This document shows positions 20,324 to 29,447 of a stretch of DNA of 64,000 nucleotides, piece after piece. This DNA comes from Paramacrobiotus metropolitanus. Taxonomy: Eukaryota > Tardigrada > Eutardigrada > Parachela > Macrobiotidae. The position numbers and the translations under genes are program-made. The notes under the pieces are model-generated. The model made no database searches. It was not told the DNA's origin and saw only the letters and a list, made by a program, of their open reading frames with translations. Each line of letters starts with the position of its first letter. Position 1 is the stretch's first letter. The stretch spans positions 1,488,001 to 1,552,000 of the forward strand of contig NW_026570221.1 of assembly GCF_019649055.1 (NCBI RefSeq). The letters run 5' to 3'.

Positions 20324-21636
20324 TGCACGGCACCGAGATGCGTTTACCCGTAAATAACTTTTTGCCGTTTGAAGTGGATTTCGTGATTCCCGCTCATATC
20401 TTCGTGCAGCAGATGCAGCGTGGCCTTGGTGAGGCTTTGGATTAGGTGAACGCAGAGGAGTTCCGGCATAAACTAAAGGACAAAATCCGTTATGATGCGA
20501 ATATATCGCATGTCATTTATAAAGCCGGAGATCAAGTGCTGGTTTACGTACTTCACAGAAAAGTGGGCAAAAATCCGTCTCTTATGCCCCGTTGGACTGC
20601 TGGATGGGAAATAGTTCGCCCGTCGGGGCCGGTGCACTATGTAGTAAAAAGCAATAGGCGTGGGAATGTTAAAATAGACACAGTTCACGTTAGCCGTTTA
20701 AAGCCTTATAACTTCCGCGATGTTGATACTATTTTACAAGATGAGCAATTACCTAAATTGCTAGACTGTGTGGAGAAGGAATGTCCTGATGAAATTGTTG
20801 AGGCGCCTGCGCCGCCGCCGGTAATACCGTCACCGGATACAGCATCATCGCCGCTGGATGCGGAATATGCTAAATACTTGGATGAAGAGATGGGGAAAGC
20901 CCCGTTGCTCAAAACCCGTTCCGGGCGTGTGGTAAAACCTGTGGAGAGACTTGTCAACCAAAATAACGATAGAAAGCGTAAACCAGAGCCGTCGGTCGAT
21001 GTTAAAAAGCGAATAACCACAAATGATAGGTGTTCGGCTGTTCCGAATATATCCCAGCCTGGGGAGACTGAATCTACGCCTGCTGAGTCACCTGCAAGTA
21101 AGACACCACTGATCACCTGCAATGCTATGGAGGTTGTACTGGTGCAGTCACTGAAAACCTCGACGACAACAACAGAAGAGAAAATTATTCCAGCCCCCAC
21201 TTGGGCGCGTCCGGTTGAGCAGTTCTGGCCCCAGGGCGTGGTCACTGACGATGCGCTGGATAAACAGGAGTTTTGGAAGTATCGGCAAATGGAGTGTAGC
21301 GACACCATGATTTGGGACGATGTTGTCGACGGAGACTGTATTCTCGAAGAATCTCCCTATGCGGCTTGGCATCTTCCCCTAGTCCTGAAAATAAACGGCA
21401 TTATTTGTCATTACGGAGAAAAGGCAGATATTGTGAAGCGAATTCCCAGAATATTAATACCTTTTCAATGGCGTAAGACCTTAGTTGAATCGGTTCATCG
21501 GCGGCTTCTTCATAAATATCAAAGCGCCATTTCACCGTATGATTATTTATATTTTAAGTTACGATTTTTCTGGCCGGAAATGAGGTGTGATCTAGCGAAA
21601 TTTTCCAAAATCTGTACGCTCTGTAGCACTGATTAA
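20324..21636 (+). CDS. gypsy integrase C-terminus with GPY/F-like module and a terminal HHCC module
   Basis: The frame is interrupted by TAG near 20443 and then stays open for 396 codons to TAA. It holds a GPY/F-like integrase tail ('LMPRWTAGWEIV', 'HVSRLKPY'), then about 200 Pro/Ser/Thr-rich, disordered-looking residues. It ends with another HHCC module: 'DKQEFWKYRQMECSDTMIW' lead-in, 'IPFQWRKTLVESVHRRLLH' with H-x4-H near 21499-21516, 'RFFWPEM' and C-x2-C (CTLC) at the last residues. A second HHCC module at the very C-terminus of integrase is unusual. Chromodomains are the common C-terminal addition and are not seen here. A role in target choice or protein binding is only a guess. Confidence 0.8.
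21220..21634 (+). other. C-terminal extra HHCC module of the gypsy element
   Basis: It contains FW and QxE/C-rich lead-in, a strand 'RILIPFQWRK', H-x4-H (HRRLLH), 'FFWPEM' and C-x2-C, followed at once by the stop codon. The HRRxxH signature matches the modules at 0.4-1.0 kb more closely than the integrase's own H-x6-H domain. Confidence 0.75.
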
Positions 21637-21975
21637 AAATAATCGAGCGGCCGTGTAATTATGTACATTAATTTGAATTTTGAATTTTAAATTGTTTATT
21701 TATTTTATAATTTTACCTCTGGATATTGTGGGAAAATTCCCAGAAAATTTAGGTGTACGTACAGTTCAGACGTCCAGAATCGCCATTGGCTAATCGCTGA
21801 TGACGTTGAGTTCGTTGCTCCCGCACATCTAGCGTGAAGTTGGTTTGGTACGGGCCAAATGATTGAAGCCTTCCGCCTGTAAAGTCATTATCAGTTTTTC
21901 GAACTTGTGAAACTTTTACTTCTATCTATTGGTGAGTTTCTCTTTGTAATTCTACGCTAGTTTGTGGCATTTACC
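21637..21975. other. interval downstream of the gypsy element
   Basis: AT-rich start, then a more mixed stretch with 'CCATTGGCTAATC' near 21783 and pyrimidine-rich sequence before the next ORF. It may contain a promoter for the ORF at 21976. No LTR pair was found. Confidence 0.3.
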
Positions 21976-22785
21976 ATGCATCGTCCGACTTTGCCGCCTC
22001 ACCGTTCGAATCAGCAGGAAGAAAGCACATCTTCTTCGGAGAGTTCGGTGCAAGTTGAAGAAGATGTTCCTGCGCCATTGAATTATGACCCTCATGTTGG
22101 CTGGCCGGAAACATTCGAATGGACGGGGCGTATGGTTCACTGTGGTATTCCGCCGTCTCCACATGATTATGCACGCGGCGGGCAGGGATATATCCCTCCG
22201 TCTGGCCTGCAACATTGCCCGTATGACCCGGACAGTGAGTATGTCGTCCTGCATCCGGACCCACGCCTGCGTTTCCGTGGCAGGATTTTCCATATCGGTT
22301 CTCAGATGTCTGTGGACAAGTATAACCGCTTTGTTCACACGTTGGACATTGCACGCAGTGATGCACACTACGCTTTACTTCGTTACCTGCGTGCGGATTT
22401 TTACCAGGAGTGGCTCCTTGGGCAAATCATTTGCGAACTCCGCCGGAACCATGGTATCAACGTTGTGCGAATTCCTGTGCAGTTGTTGACAGCGATGAAT
22501 TACGCACCGGGGGATACTGGAGATCGTGGAGCTATAGTTACTGTGCAGGATGTCTATAATCACCATGCACATGATCCAGTTTTCGATGTTGATACGCACC
22601 TGCAGTGGGAAGCGGAACAACATTTCCAAGATGCGACGAATCGCCGTTGGCGGAATTTGCAGCAAGTCCGCTGGTTGCCGGAGGAACACCAGGAGAAGCG
22701 TGGTCCGGGCAAGTCGGATACTTTTATTGCCAAACGCCACCGTCACGGCCGTGATCACGACGATAACACGGGCGCTGCTGTATAA
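21976..22785 (+). CDS. unassigned 269-residue protein
   Basis: An intact ORF from ATG (21976) to TAA. It has a Ser/Glu-rich start (QQEESTSSSESSVQVEED), a Pro/Tyr/Trp-rich middle ('HVGWPETFEWTGRMVHCG', 'RFRGRIFHIGSQMS') with a possible folded core through 'VRIPVQLLTAMNYAPGD', and a basic His/Arg-rich tail (AKRHRHGRDHDD) that could bind nucleic acid. No TM segment or known domain is recognised. It is the first of several short unassigned plus-strand ORFs between 22 and 32 kb with similar style and long non-coding spacers. It could be a host gene exon or part of an undescribed element. Confidence 0.5.
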   Translation: MHRPTLPPHRSNQQEESTSSSESSVQVEEDVPAPLNYDPHVGWPETFEWTGRMVHCGIPPSPHDYARGGQGYIPPSGLQHCPYDPDSEYVVLHPDPRLRFRGRIFHIGSQMSVDKYNRFVHTLDIARSDAHYALLRYLRADFYQEWLLGQIICELRRNHGINVVRIPVQLLTAMNYAPGDTGDRGAIVTVQDVYNHHAHDPVFDVDTHLQWEAEQHFQDATNRRWRNLQQVRWLPEEHQEKRGPGKSDTFIAKRHRHGRDHDDNTGAAV

Positions 22786-22987
22786 TTAAGACTCTTGTAA
22801 ATACAGTATTTAACTTGGCTTCTTATCTTACTCTGCCCTTCTAGTTATTACCTTTTGTCATGATGTAATGAGTGGTTTTTCTGGAGTTTACAAATTTCTG
22901 TACAGCATTCTCCGCTTTGGTTTTACGATTAGCGCTTTTGTTTAGTTTTAATCGTATACCAATTACGCTGTGTGGTCACTTACCGTC

Positions 22988-23286
22988 AATCCTGCGGGAA
23001 TCAGATCGTGGCGTTGATCAATAAAATCCATGAGAGTTGATGAAAGGTCTAATTTTAAACCTTGATAAGTTGTAATTTTCACAGAATTATAACTGGAAAC
23101 TTTAGTGGATTTAGAATAAACGGGAAAACTCTTATTTTCATGTCGTAACATGCGGAATAGTACTGTCACCGTCACAACCGCCCGTATGTAGCCAAATGTG
23201 AGGATAGTGGCAGTTTGGGGCACACAGCTGTTTCCGGTTTGCTTGTACTGTGCCAGCAGTTTCACGTTTAATCGAGTTATTGTCAT
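22988..23286 (-). CDS. unassigned minus-strand exon ending at a GTAAGT donor
   Basis: From ATG at 23286 the frame gives MTITRLNVKLLAQYKQTG and on to 'TLMDFIDQRHDLIPAGLT', where the minus strand reads GACG|GTAAGTG, a strong splice donor (at about 22987). Without splicing it would stop nine codons later. The matching second exon is not identified. Composition is protein-like, with no recognised domain. It lies head-to-head with the spliced plus-strand gene at 23364, about 77 bases apart, so a shared bidirectional promoter is possible. Confidence 0.35.
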
Positions 23287-23363
23287 TTTTGCGGTCTTCA
23301 GATTCTCTAAATTTAAACTTTCACTTCTTTTGCGTTTAGATCTAAGACCATTTCGTCTTTGAG

Positions 23364-24128
23364 ATGGATTACTTTAAGGGTAGCTTCAGCTATAAAGGTA
23401 GTTTCGGCCGCATTATTTCGGATGAGTATGCGGAGAAGTTATGTCGTAAGTACTTGGCGCTGCGCACATTTCTGTTAATGGGCCAGCACCATGTTGACAT
23501 TGTCTGTCTTGCGTCTCTCGGAAGGATGTCATGCTTTCTTTAAATGATGACATCCCCCCTTTGTGTATTACAGGGGAAGAACCTGAAAAGTATGAAATGC
23601 TTGTTAACTACGCGGAGGACCAGATCCGTGCGGACCAGACGGAGTTCTTTTTACGTCCGTCGCGGGATATGGCCCGGACCCGATACTCTGGTGTGCCGCG
23701 CTGCAGCGGATCGTATCCGTGCAGATCTGGGACTTTCGCCACTGCCACCCAGACCAGAATCTCCGCTAACGCGTCGTCGCCGCGAAATGGCAGAGGAAAA
23801 CAAGCGCATGGAAGATGAACTCTGCTGTGTGGAGTGCGAGAATAATGGCCCAGGCTCTTGTGGTCGCATTCGACGAACCTTTTCCAAAGAACCTGTCCCG
23901 AAATTGTGGGGATCTGGCAGCCTGGAGGATTGGAAAGGCCCGGATCCAGATTTTGCTGACTGGTGGAACGAGAAGGCCCATATGCTGGACCCTGTCAAGA
24001 TTCTGCCCGTGGAGATGCTCTGGGAGAATGTGAAGCCCCCAATTCCAGAGTCTCCGAAGAAGAAGCGTACGCACATTGTTGTGCAGCGTCACTCCTTGCG
24101 CGGCATCCCTTACAATTATTGGAAGTGA
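23364..24128 (+). pseudogene. unassigned spliced gene with one frameshift
   Basis: Exon 1 (23364-23445) starts MDYFKGSFSYKGSFGRIIS. The intron 23446-23573 has GTAAGT and TATTACAG borders, and exon 2 continues in phase ('EEPEKYEMLVNYAEDQIRAD'). Without splicing an in-frame TAA would stop translation at 23541. Near 23670-23700 the coding signal moves to another frame ('AAADRIRADLGLSPLPPRPE') that stays open to TGA at 24126 and includes a Cys-rich spot (CCVECENNGPGSCGR), an acidic/Trp patch (WKGPDPDFADWWNEKAH) and a basic end (PKKKRTHIVVQRH). So one indel separates the two halves, unless it is a sequencing error. No known domain is recognised. Confidence 0.45.
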
Positions 24129-24733
24129 GGACGATCGCTCGTCTGTATTTTTCGACTACGGCCTGATGATTTAAATTGTACAGGTCTTTTTCCTTAAATC
24201 CCTGCCGTTGTTGTCCTTGTGTGTTTTGCTCATGTCCGGATATGGCGTCTTTGATGGTGTATAATTTTAATGATGCTGTATTTTCAATGTTTAAACGAGC
24301 GATGCTCTTTCTCTACAATTGTGATCAAGCTGAATTGTTATGGCTTGTCCTTTTTGTGAATTCTGCAGTGGCCAAATGGTTTCGCCCATTCTGCAGTAAT
24401 ATTGTAAATTTTAAGTGATACTGAAAAATGAAGAAAAGTTATCAATGTAGCGTTGGTGCAGTGTATAAACCTTAATTTGCCGGGTGTATATGGCTTGAAT
24501 ATACCCGTTCTAGTGGATATACTGACAGCATTAGAAAGTGTTGTTGCATTCTGGAAATATACGCGCTCTGCCGTAGACTCGCGTACGGTAGTTGTCACTG
24601 CACTACACCTTTTCCTATACTGAATTTATCCCAGTGTTTGTCGTCATTATATTTTAATAGTTTTATCTCCTTGATTCGTTCGATCAGTCCATACTTCGTT
24701 TTTGTCTGAGAGCTTTGGGTGATTTTGTGTCAA

Positions 24734-24916
24734 ATGACTCCCCCAGCCTCTGAGAAGAAGAAAGCGGCTAAAGAGGCGCTTGAGCGCCGTGTTAATGATT
24801 GGACAGCGTCAGTTGCGCAGAAGATGGCTCAACGCACCGAAGCCCAACATCGCTTCGAGCGGAAGAGGATCGCAGTGAAGGAAGCTGTCTCCAAACTTCC
24901 GTTGAAGAATCCGTAA
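24734..24916 (+). CDS. short basic coiled-coil ORF
   Basis: A 60-residue ORF from ATG (24734) to TAA. It is highly charged (EKKKAAKEALERRVNDWTAS, then HRFERKRIAVKEAVSK) and reads as one long amphipathic helix. An AATAAA at 25251-25256 could serve as its poly(A) signal. The ORF is too short to classify. It may be a first exon, but no convincing donor is seen near its end. Confidence 0.3.
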   Translation: MTPPASEKKKAAKEALERRVNDWTASVAQKMAQRTEAQHRFERKRIAVKEAVSKLPLKNP

Positions 24917-25464
24917 TGCTCCCTTCACCCAATAGAGTCTCTGAGGGGAATCCTGCCTTTCGTTGTTTCAATGTAGGGTAAACAGGCAGACATTTTGGCT
25001 TTGGTTGTCGACCATGTTAGTCTTATTTGTTTTGCCGTTCAGTTGCAGCCTGGCTGCATGTTCTCTTACGATCTCGTATTTGTCGGGTTTCTTTCAGAAT
25101 TTTACTCCTTAGTTTGTATAGTTTGTGTTAGTTTTAGCTTTATTCTATGAGTTCTTGCTGTGCTGTTTTTCCCAGTGGATAACACTATGGCTATTCCGTT
25201 GTGTTCTTTCGTTCGTTCAAACGTTTGATTATTAGGTGGATTGCGAATTTAATAAAGTCTATGTAGTTGCTGCTTGCGCTGTCGGTTGGCAAATTTAGAA
25301 TGCTGTAGTCTGCAACCACACAATCGCTCGTTTACGTTAGTTGCCTCCGCGCTATTCATGAAGTCCCTCATTCGGGCAGGTGGCTGATACGCACATTGCG
25401 TATTTTTCCTTACGAGCAGCAGTACGTCTTTGGCGCTGTTGTTTATTTTTGTTTTGCGTAGAGC

Positions 25465-25564
25465 GACCCCGCTGGTATAGTAGTGGCTTCCGTTCTGTTT
25501 CATTGGAGGTCGGAGGTTCAAGTCCACATAAAAACGCAATTTTGTAAATAAACTTCATTTTTTT
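25465..25564 (+). ncRNA. tRNA-like Pol III unit 1
   Basis: A-box-like TGGTATAGTAGTGG at 25473-25486, B-box GGTTCAAGTCC at 25515-25525 (a very good match), T7 at 25558-25564. The A-B distance is shorter than in the other units. The T-run leads into GGGTTTTATTATT, the array's common tail. Confidence 0.5.
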
Positions 25565-25699
25565 GGGTTTTATTATTTACGTTTTCATAGTTTTATCCAA
25601 TGCATCAAATAGCTGCTCTATAGTGAGAGCGTTCGCTCCGGAAAAGTGCAAGGTTTAATGGTGTTAACTGAACGATATTCCATAATTGTAGTTTTTGTC

Positions 25700-25813
25700 C
25701 TTGCCTTATGTGGCGTAGTGGACTAGGCAAGAGGACAATACTAGGCGACTCTCTGCTAGGTCCTGGGTTCTAACCTGTAACAATTTTAAAAGCATTTTCA
25801 TAACCCTCTTTTT
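25700..25813 (+). ncRNA. tRNA-like Pol III unit 2
   Basis: A-box-like TGGCGTAGTGG at 25711-25721, B-box-like GGTTCTAACC at 25766-25775, 55 bp apart start to start. T5 terminator at 25809-25813, then CGGCTTTATATTTTTC. Confidence 0.5.
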
Positions 25814-25939
25814 CGGCTTTATATTTTTCAAATGGTTATGCTTTATGTATTCGGTATTGTGCTGCTAATTTTATTTTAGTTATCAGTGAGCGGCGCACAA
25901 GCGTACAATCCTTTGCGTTTTGTTTAAAGTGTTCTCGTC

Positions 25940-26054
25940 GGAAGACGCTGTAGTGTAGTGGTCGAGTGGCCAATTTCTGTGACCACCCGGTTGATTCAAG
26001 GCCTTGGGTTCAAAACCCCGATAATTAATGCACATTTCGTTAGACATTCTTTTT
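25940..26054 (+). ncRNA. tRNA-like Pol III unit 3
   Basis: A-box-like TAGTGTAGTGG at 25951-25961, B-box GGTTCAAAACC at 26007-26017 in a T-arm-like stem (GGG, seven-base loop, CCC). T5 at 26050-26054, then CGATTTTATATTTTTG. This is the best preserved unit. Confidence 0.55.
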
Positions 26055-26221
26055 CGATTTTATATTTTTGTGGTCTAGTATATTAACACCCTGGTATTTT
26101 TAGTTTGAATTTTATCCCTACAATGGATGAGCGGGTGTGTCAAATTTAAGAATTCTTTTCGGCCGCACCGTTATATGATGTCTAGCGCTTCCGGCGTCAC
26201 GGTTAACTTTGCCATAGCGGA

Positions 26222-26333
26222 TAATGCGCTGTAGCGTAGTGGCTAGACAGAAGAACCACACTCACCAGCTGCTTTCAAGGTCTAGAGTTCAAATCCCGAA
26301 ATTAATTTGCACACTTTGAAAAGCTTTCTTTTT
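26222..26333 (+). ncRNA. tRNA-like Pol III unit 4
   Basis: A-box-like TAGCGTAGTGG at 26232-26242, B-box-like AGTTCAAATCC at 26286-26296. T5 at 26329-26333, then GGGTCTTATATTTTATG. The upstream block TCTAGCGCTTCCGGCGT (about 26180) is shared with unit 8. Confidence 0.55.
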
Positions 26334-26427
26334 GGGTCTTATATTTTATGATAATGCGGATGACACGTTGGTGATGAGATTTGCATTTTTACGTTCATTT
26401 TCGATGAGCGAATTCAAAGTTAACGCC

Positions 26428-26545
26428 GTAGAATACCGTAGTGTAGTGCTCTGCACTGTTGAACCACAACAACGGGCAAATCTGAAGGTTTCAAGTTCGA
26501 AACCCCTTAAAAGCTAAATTGCATTTTCTGAAAAACTTACTTTTT
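26428..26545 (+). ncRNA. tRNA-like Pol III unit 5
   Basis: A-box-like TAGTGTAGTGC at 26439-26449, B-box-like AGTTCGAAACC at 26494-26504, 55 bp apart. T5 at 26541-26545, then GGTTTTTATATTTTCAT. Confidence 0.55.
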
Positions 26546-26709
26546 GGTTTTTATATTTTCATTGGCACTTTACTTAAGATATTGGCGGCGGTGACCTGAA
26601 TTTTGTGATTGCTACGAAGGAGCGGTCTTGTAGTATCAAGTGGGCATTATCCTGTTGTATGTATATGAAGTCTAACATTTCAGTACGGTGGTTTTCGTTG
26701 TCTTCTGTT

Positions 26710-26823
26710 GAATAATTTCGTAGAGTGGTGGCCGGGTTAATAATCAAGGAAATTACTTGCGATTTCAAAGTCTCGGTTTTGAGCCGCTTCGATTTAACGC
26801 TGCACCGTCTCGAACTTCCTTTT
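26710..26823 (+). ncRNA. tRNA-like Pol III unit 6 (weak)
   Basis: A-box-like TAGAGTGGTGG at 26721-26731, degenerate B-box GGTTTTGAGCC at 26775-26785, and only T4 at 26820-26823. Spacing fits the array, but sequence conservation is poor and the common tail is missing. Unit 7 starts almost at once. Confidence 0.35.
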
Positions 26824-26827
26824 ACAT

Positions 26828-26931
26828 GCAGTACTTGTAGTATAGTGGCTGACTTGCAGTGCTACAAGAAGGAGCTGGTCTACGCTTTAGAATTGAAACC
26901 CTTTGAATTTGTACTTACAAATTTTATTTTT
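26828..26931 (+). ncRNA. tRNA-like Pol III unit 7
   Basis: A-box-like TAGTATAGTGG at 26838-26848, identical to the A box of many tRNA-Asp genes. Degenerate B-box GAATTGAAACC at 26890-26900. T5 at 26927-26931 followed by CGGTTCTCC. Confidence 0.45.
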
Positions 26932-27039
26932 CGGTTCTCCACTTTCCTTGAATGCTGAATTTAGCCATTTGACGCGCTGTATATTTTATACACGACATGT
27001 AGCGCTTCCGGTGTTTAGAAAATTATTCAGAATTGTGGC

Positions 27040-27144
27040 ATAGCTACGCTGGTGTAGGGGCAAAAGCAGGATGCAGCTCTCCAGCTAGATCCGAGGTTCA
27101 ATTTCATGCTAAGACCAATTTTGTTAGCTAGAAAAATTCTTTTT
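27040..27144 (+). ncRNA. tRNA-like Pol III unit 8
   Basis: A-box-like TGGTGTAGGGG at 27050-27060, B-box GGTTCAATTTC at 27095-27105 (45 bp apart). T5 at 27140-27144. Upstream TGTAGCGCTTCCGGTGT (about 26998) repeats the block before unit 4. Confidence 0.45.
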
Positions 27145-27542
27145 ATACTCTTTTGGTCTTTGCTGATGCCGATCTGCTGGGATGTCCTATATCTTTGCAA
27201 ATTAATCCTGTGTGCTCTACAAATCCTAGCCGTTTTTTCTAAATCAGTGTACTACGGGCTGATCGTGCACGATGTCTATGTCTGCACGGGTTAATTTATT
27301 TTATCCACCTTCCGTAATATTATTATGTCCGGCAGTTATACTCTTTCATTAAACATCCGTGTTAAACTCAATTGACAAGATCTGTACGACAAGGAGAACT
27401 AAAGTAACATCAGCATCTGTCTCGGAGTTATACAAAATTAAACTCAGATCCAAAATTAACATACGACCAGGATACAGATAACAACCGGCTGAACTGCCAG
27501 CAAATTATTTAACAGCCGCTGAGACCCACTAAACGCTGTGAT

Positions 27543-28859
27543 TTAATCCAAGTCCAGGCTTTCCTTGGCACTGATGTTGGCAATACGCTGCTCCAAAGCC
27601 TCGCGGATATATTTGATGTGATCAACGTCGGTGTATACGCGCGCTTTCAAAGTGTTGACCAGCGCTTTACAGTTATTCATGATGCCCTGCTCACTCTCGA
27701 CCATTTTCAGCAGTTTGTCAATGTCGGCAGTGTTGGCAGCGTTCTCATCGCCCGGTTTTTCAGCCTTCACCTTGGGCTTTTCGGTTTTCGCTTCCTTGCT
27801 TTGTTCGCTCTTTTTGGGTGCCACATATCGTGGGCGCGCGTTCATTTCCTTCAGTTGGCTGAGCTTAATAATGGGCTCCCGTTTGATGCGAGCATCCTTG
27901 CTGGAGCGAACAAGCAAATTGGCTCCAATAGTGTTGTTTTTCCCTGGTTCGATGGCGTCCAAGCGCTCCATAACTCCGTCGACAATTAATTCGACATCTT
28001 CGCCGACATAGCCGAAGCTGGCGTCGGTGACATGCTGATTCACCTCCTTGCAGCCTTTTTCGATTTTCAGCGTTGCCATCTTTACGTCTGCAAATTGTCT
28101 CGTTCAAATCAGGAAGCTGTGTTCTTGGAAACAAAGTATATGCACAATCTCTTCAATTTCGTTACTCGCTAAATACATAAAATGCTTACTGATTGTTTGA
28201 GCCAGTGTATCACACAAGCAACATCCCCGGATGCTGCGTAGCCACAAGTCGATGCAGCTATGCACATACAGATTGCCGTAGACGGTCACAATCTGTTTCT
28301 TCTTCACGAGCCGACGCAATCCGCGATCGAACCAGTAGTCATAGTCTTCCAGCTGCAGATCGTAGGTTCCGTAAGCCCAGTGCTGAATTTCTGCGCGTGA
28401 CATGGCATAACGTGCATGATATAAAATCGCCCGTATCATGCAGCGGAGTTTGCTGTAGGTGTCGATCAATTTTACGTCGCGCCCTTTGTACACTTCTTCC
28501 GCAACTTCCAAAATGAAGCGCCCATCGCGCGCCATCTTCTTCAGCAGAATTCCAGCATTAATGGCGTCTCCTAAGAAAACTTCGACGCGATCCGCTGTAA
28601 AGTCGGAATGCATATCCACTATAAACTGTTTGATCGAGGCGATATCCACATAAAAGCCAGTAATATCGGCTTCGAGAATGCAGGCATGTGCGACTGTGTG
28701 CATTGCCAACTGACGACGGCTTCTGGCGGTCTCGTTCTCGGCAAACGGGGCATCCATTGCAAACTGCACAGATTCCCGCGTTCGTTCCTTCCAGTATCGA
28801 GCATGCTCCACAGCATCCGTTTCTGGCGATGGCGATGGCTCTCCGGACTGTCCAGACAT
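27543..28859 (-). CDS. intact two-exon gene, 404-residue protein of unknown family
   Basis: Exon 1 runs 28859-28190 from an ATG (MSGQSGEPSPSPETDAVEHA). The intron 28189-28088 has GTAAGC and TTTGCAG borders. Exon 2 runs 28087-27543 to a stop. The exons total exactly 405 codons, and the junction codon is completed across the intron, which strongly supports the model. Residues about 40-220 are mostly helical; 'SRAEIQHWAYGTYDLQLEDY' followed by 'FDRGLRRLVKKKQIVTVYG' looks like a winged-helix or other helical protein-interaction fold. The second half has a Lys/Glu/Pro-rich linker (SEQSKEAKTEKPKVKAEKP) and a C-terminal coiled coil ('DIDKLLKMVESEQGIMNN'). A minus-strand AATAAA lies near 27296-27301. 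There is no signal peptide or TM segment, so it is probably nuclear or cytosolic. I do not recognise the family. It is the cleanest host-type gene in the window. Confidence 0.75.
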
Positions 28860-29447
28860 TTCAAAATGAGTAGGTTAAAATACGAAATTAAATAAAGAAA
28901 GAATAGAAATAAACAAAGAAAACCGTCACCACAGAAGAATAAAATATTGTAGGGTTCTTCGTTCTAGTGTTATGAATATACAGCTGATATTTTCTGTGCT
29001 CGCGGTGCGGCATTTGCTCGCCTGGCAATCGCTCCGAGGCGCGAGTCTGTACGGAACCTGCATGGTTTCCGGTCTATGTTCAGAATATCTCCCAGCCGCG
29101 TGTTCTGACTTTCGTTCTTCGGTTTCTATTGCCTCTTTTACCGCGAAGCGGTGTGTTGATGAAAATCCTAGTTTTCCTCGTCTAGATCCTTAACTTTCCA
29201 TGAAAGAATGGAAGGGATCCTGTAATTAGCGTTTGGCAATTCAAATAGTTGAAATTCAGAAAAATCAAGCTTGTCGCTTGTCAACCGCCAACTCGTCGGT
29301 TGCCTGAATTTTGCATTTCCGGTGTCGGTGTCGGATTAACCGCATTGTAACCTTGTCACTTTTGTTGTGGTTTTTCACCTTGTGCGTATTTGCGGATTTC
29401 TTCCTTTTCTTTGGCATTTTTCGTTCTTGACGCTAGGAGTTTCAAAA

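Larger units (their letters stand above)
14191..21636 (+). mobile_element. Ty3/gypsy retroelement, 5'-truncated, no LTRs recognised
   Basis: In order on the plus strand: end of gag with a zinc knuckle, aspartic protease, an extra HHCC module, reverse transcriptase, RNase H, integrase (HHCC plus DDE), a GPY/F-like module and a further HHCC module. The order protease-RT-RNase H-integrase is that of Ty3/gypsy. The capsid region is missing and no terminal repeats are visible at 13.8-14.2 or 21.64-21.9 kb, so the copy is incomplete. Several frameshifts and stops make it non-functional as it stands. Confidence 0.9.
25465..27144 (+). repeat. tandem array of eight tRNA-like Pol III-type units
   Basis: Eight units follow one another on the plus strand at spacings of about 120-280 bp. 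Each has an A-box-like element (consensus TAGYGTAGTGG), a B-box-like element (GGTTCAAATCC type) usually 52-56 bp later, and a run of at least four Ts 27-36 bp after the B box. In most units the T-run is followed by a conserved 'GGGTTTTATATTTTCAT'-like tail. The units near 26.2 and 27.0 kb also share 'TAGCGCTTCCGG' upstream. No unit forms a clean cloverleaf, so these are not ordinary tRNA genes. Confidence 0.75.

Noticed and set aside
20706-21308. 200-codon minus-strand frame
   Set aside because: Shadow of the Pro/Ser-rich linker of the gypsy integrase ORF; the plus strand carries the recognisable modules.
13800-21960. LTRs of the gypsy element
   Set aside because: No repeated sequence was found on the two sides of the coding region; the element appears truncated.
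25465-27144. Ordinary tRNA gene cluster
   Set aside because: A and B boxes are present but acceptor and anticodon stems do not pair, so these are not functional tRNA genes; kept as tRNA-like units.
25465-27144. CRISPR array
   Set aside because: Eukaryotic context, units of 120-280 bp with diverged sequence and no constant repeat-spacer alternation.
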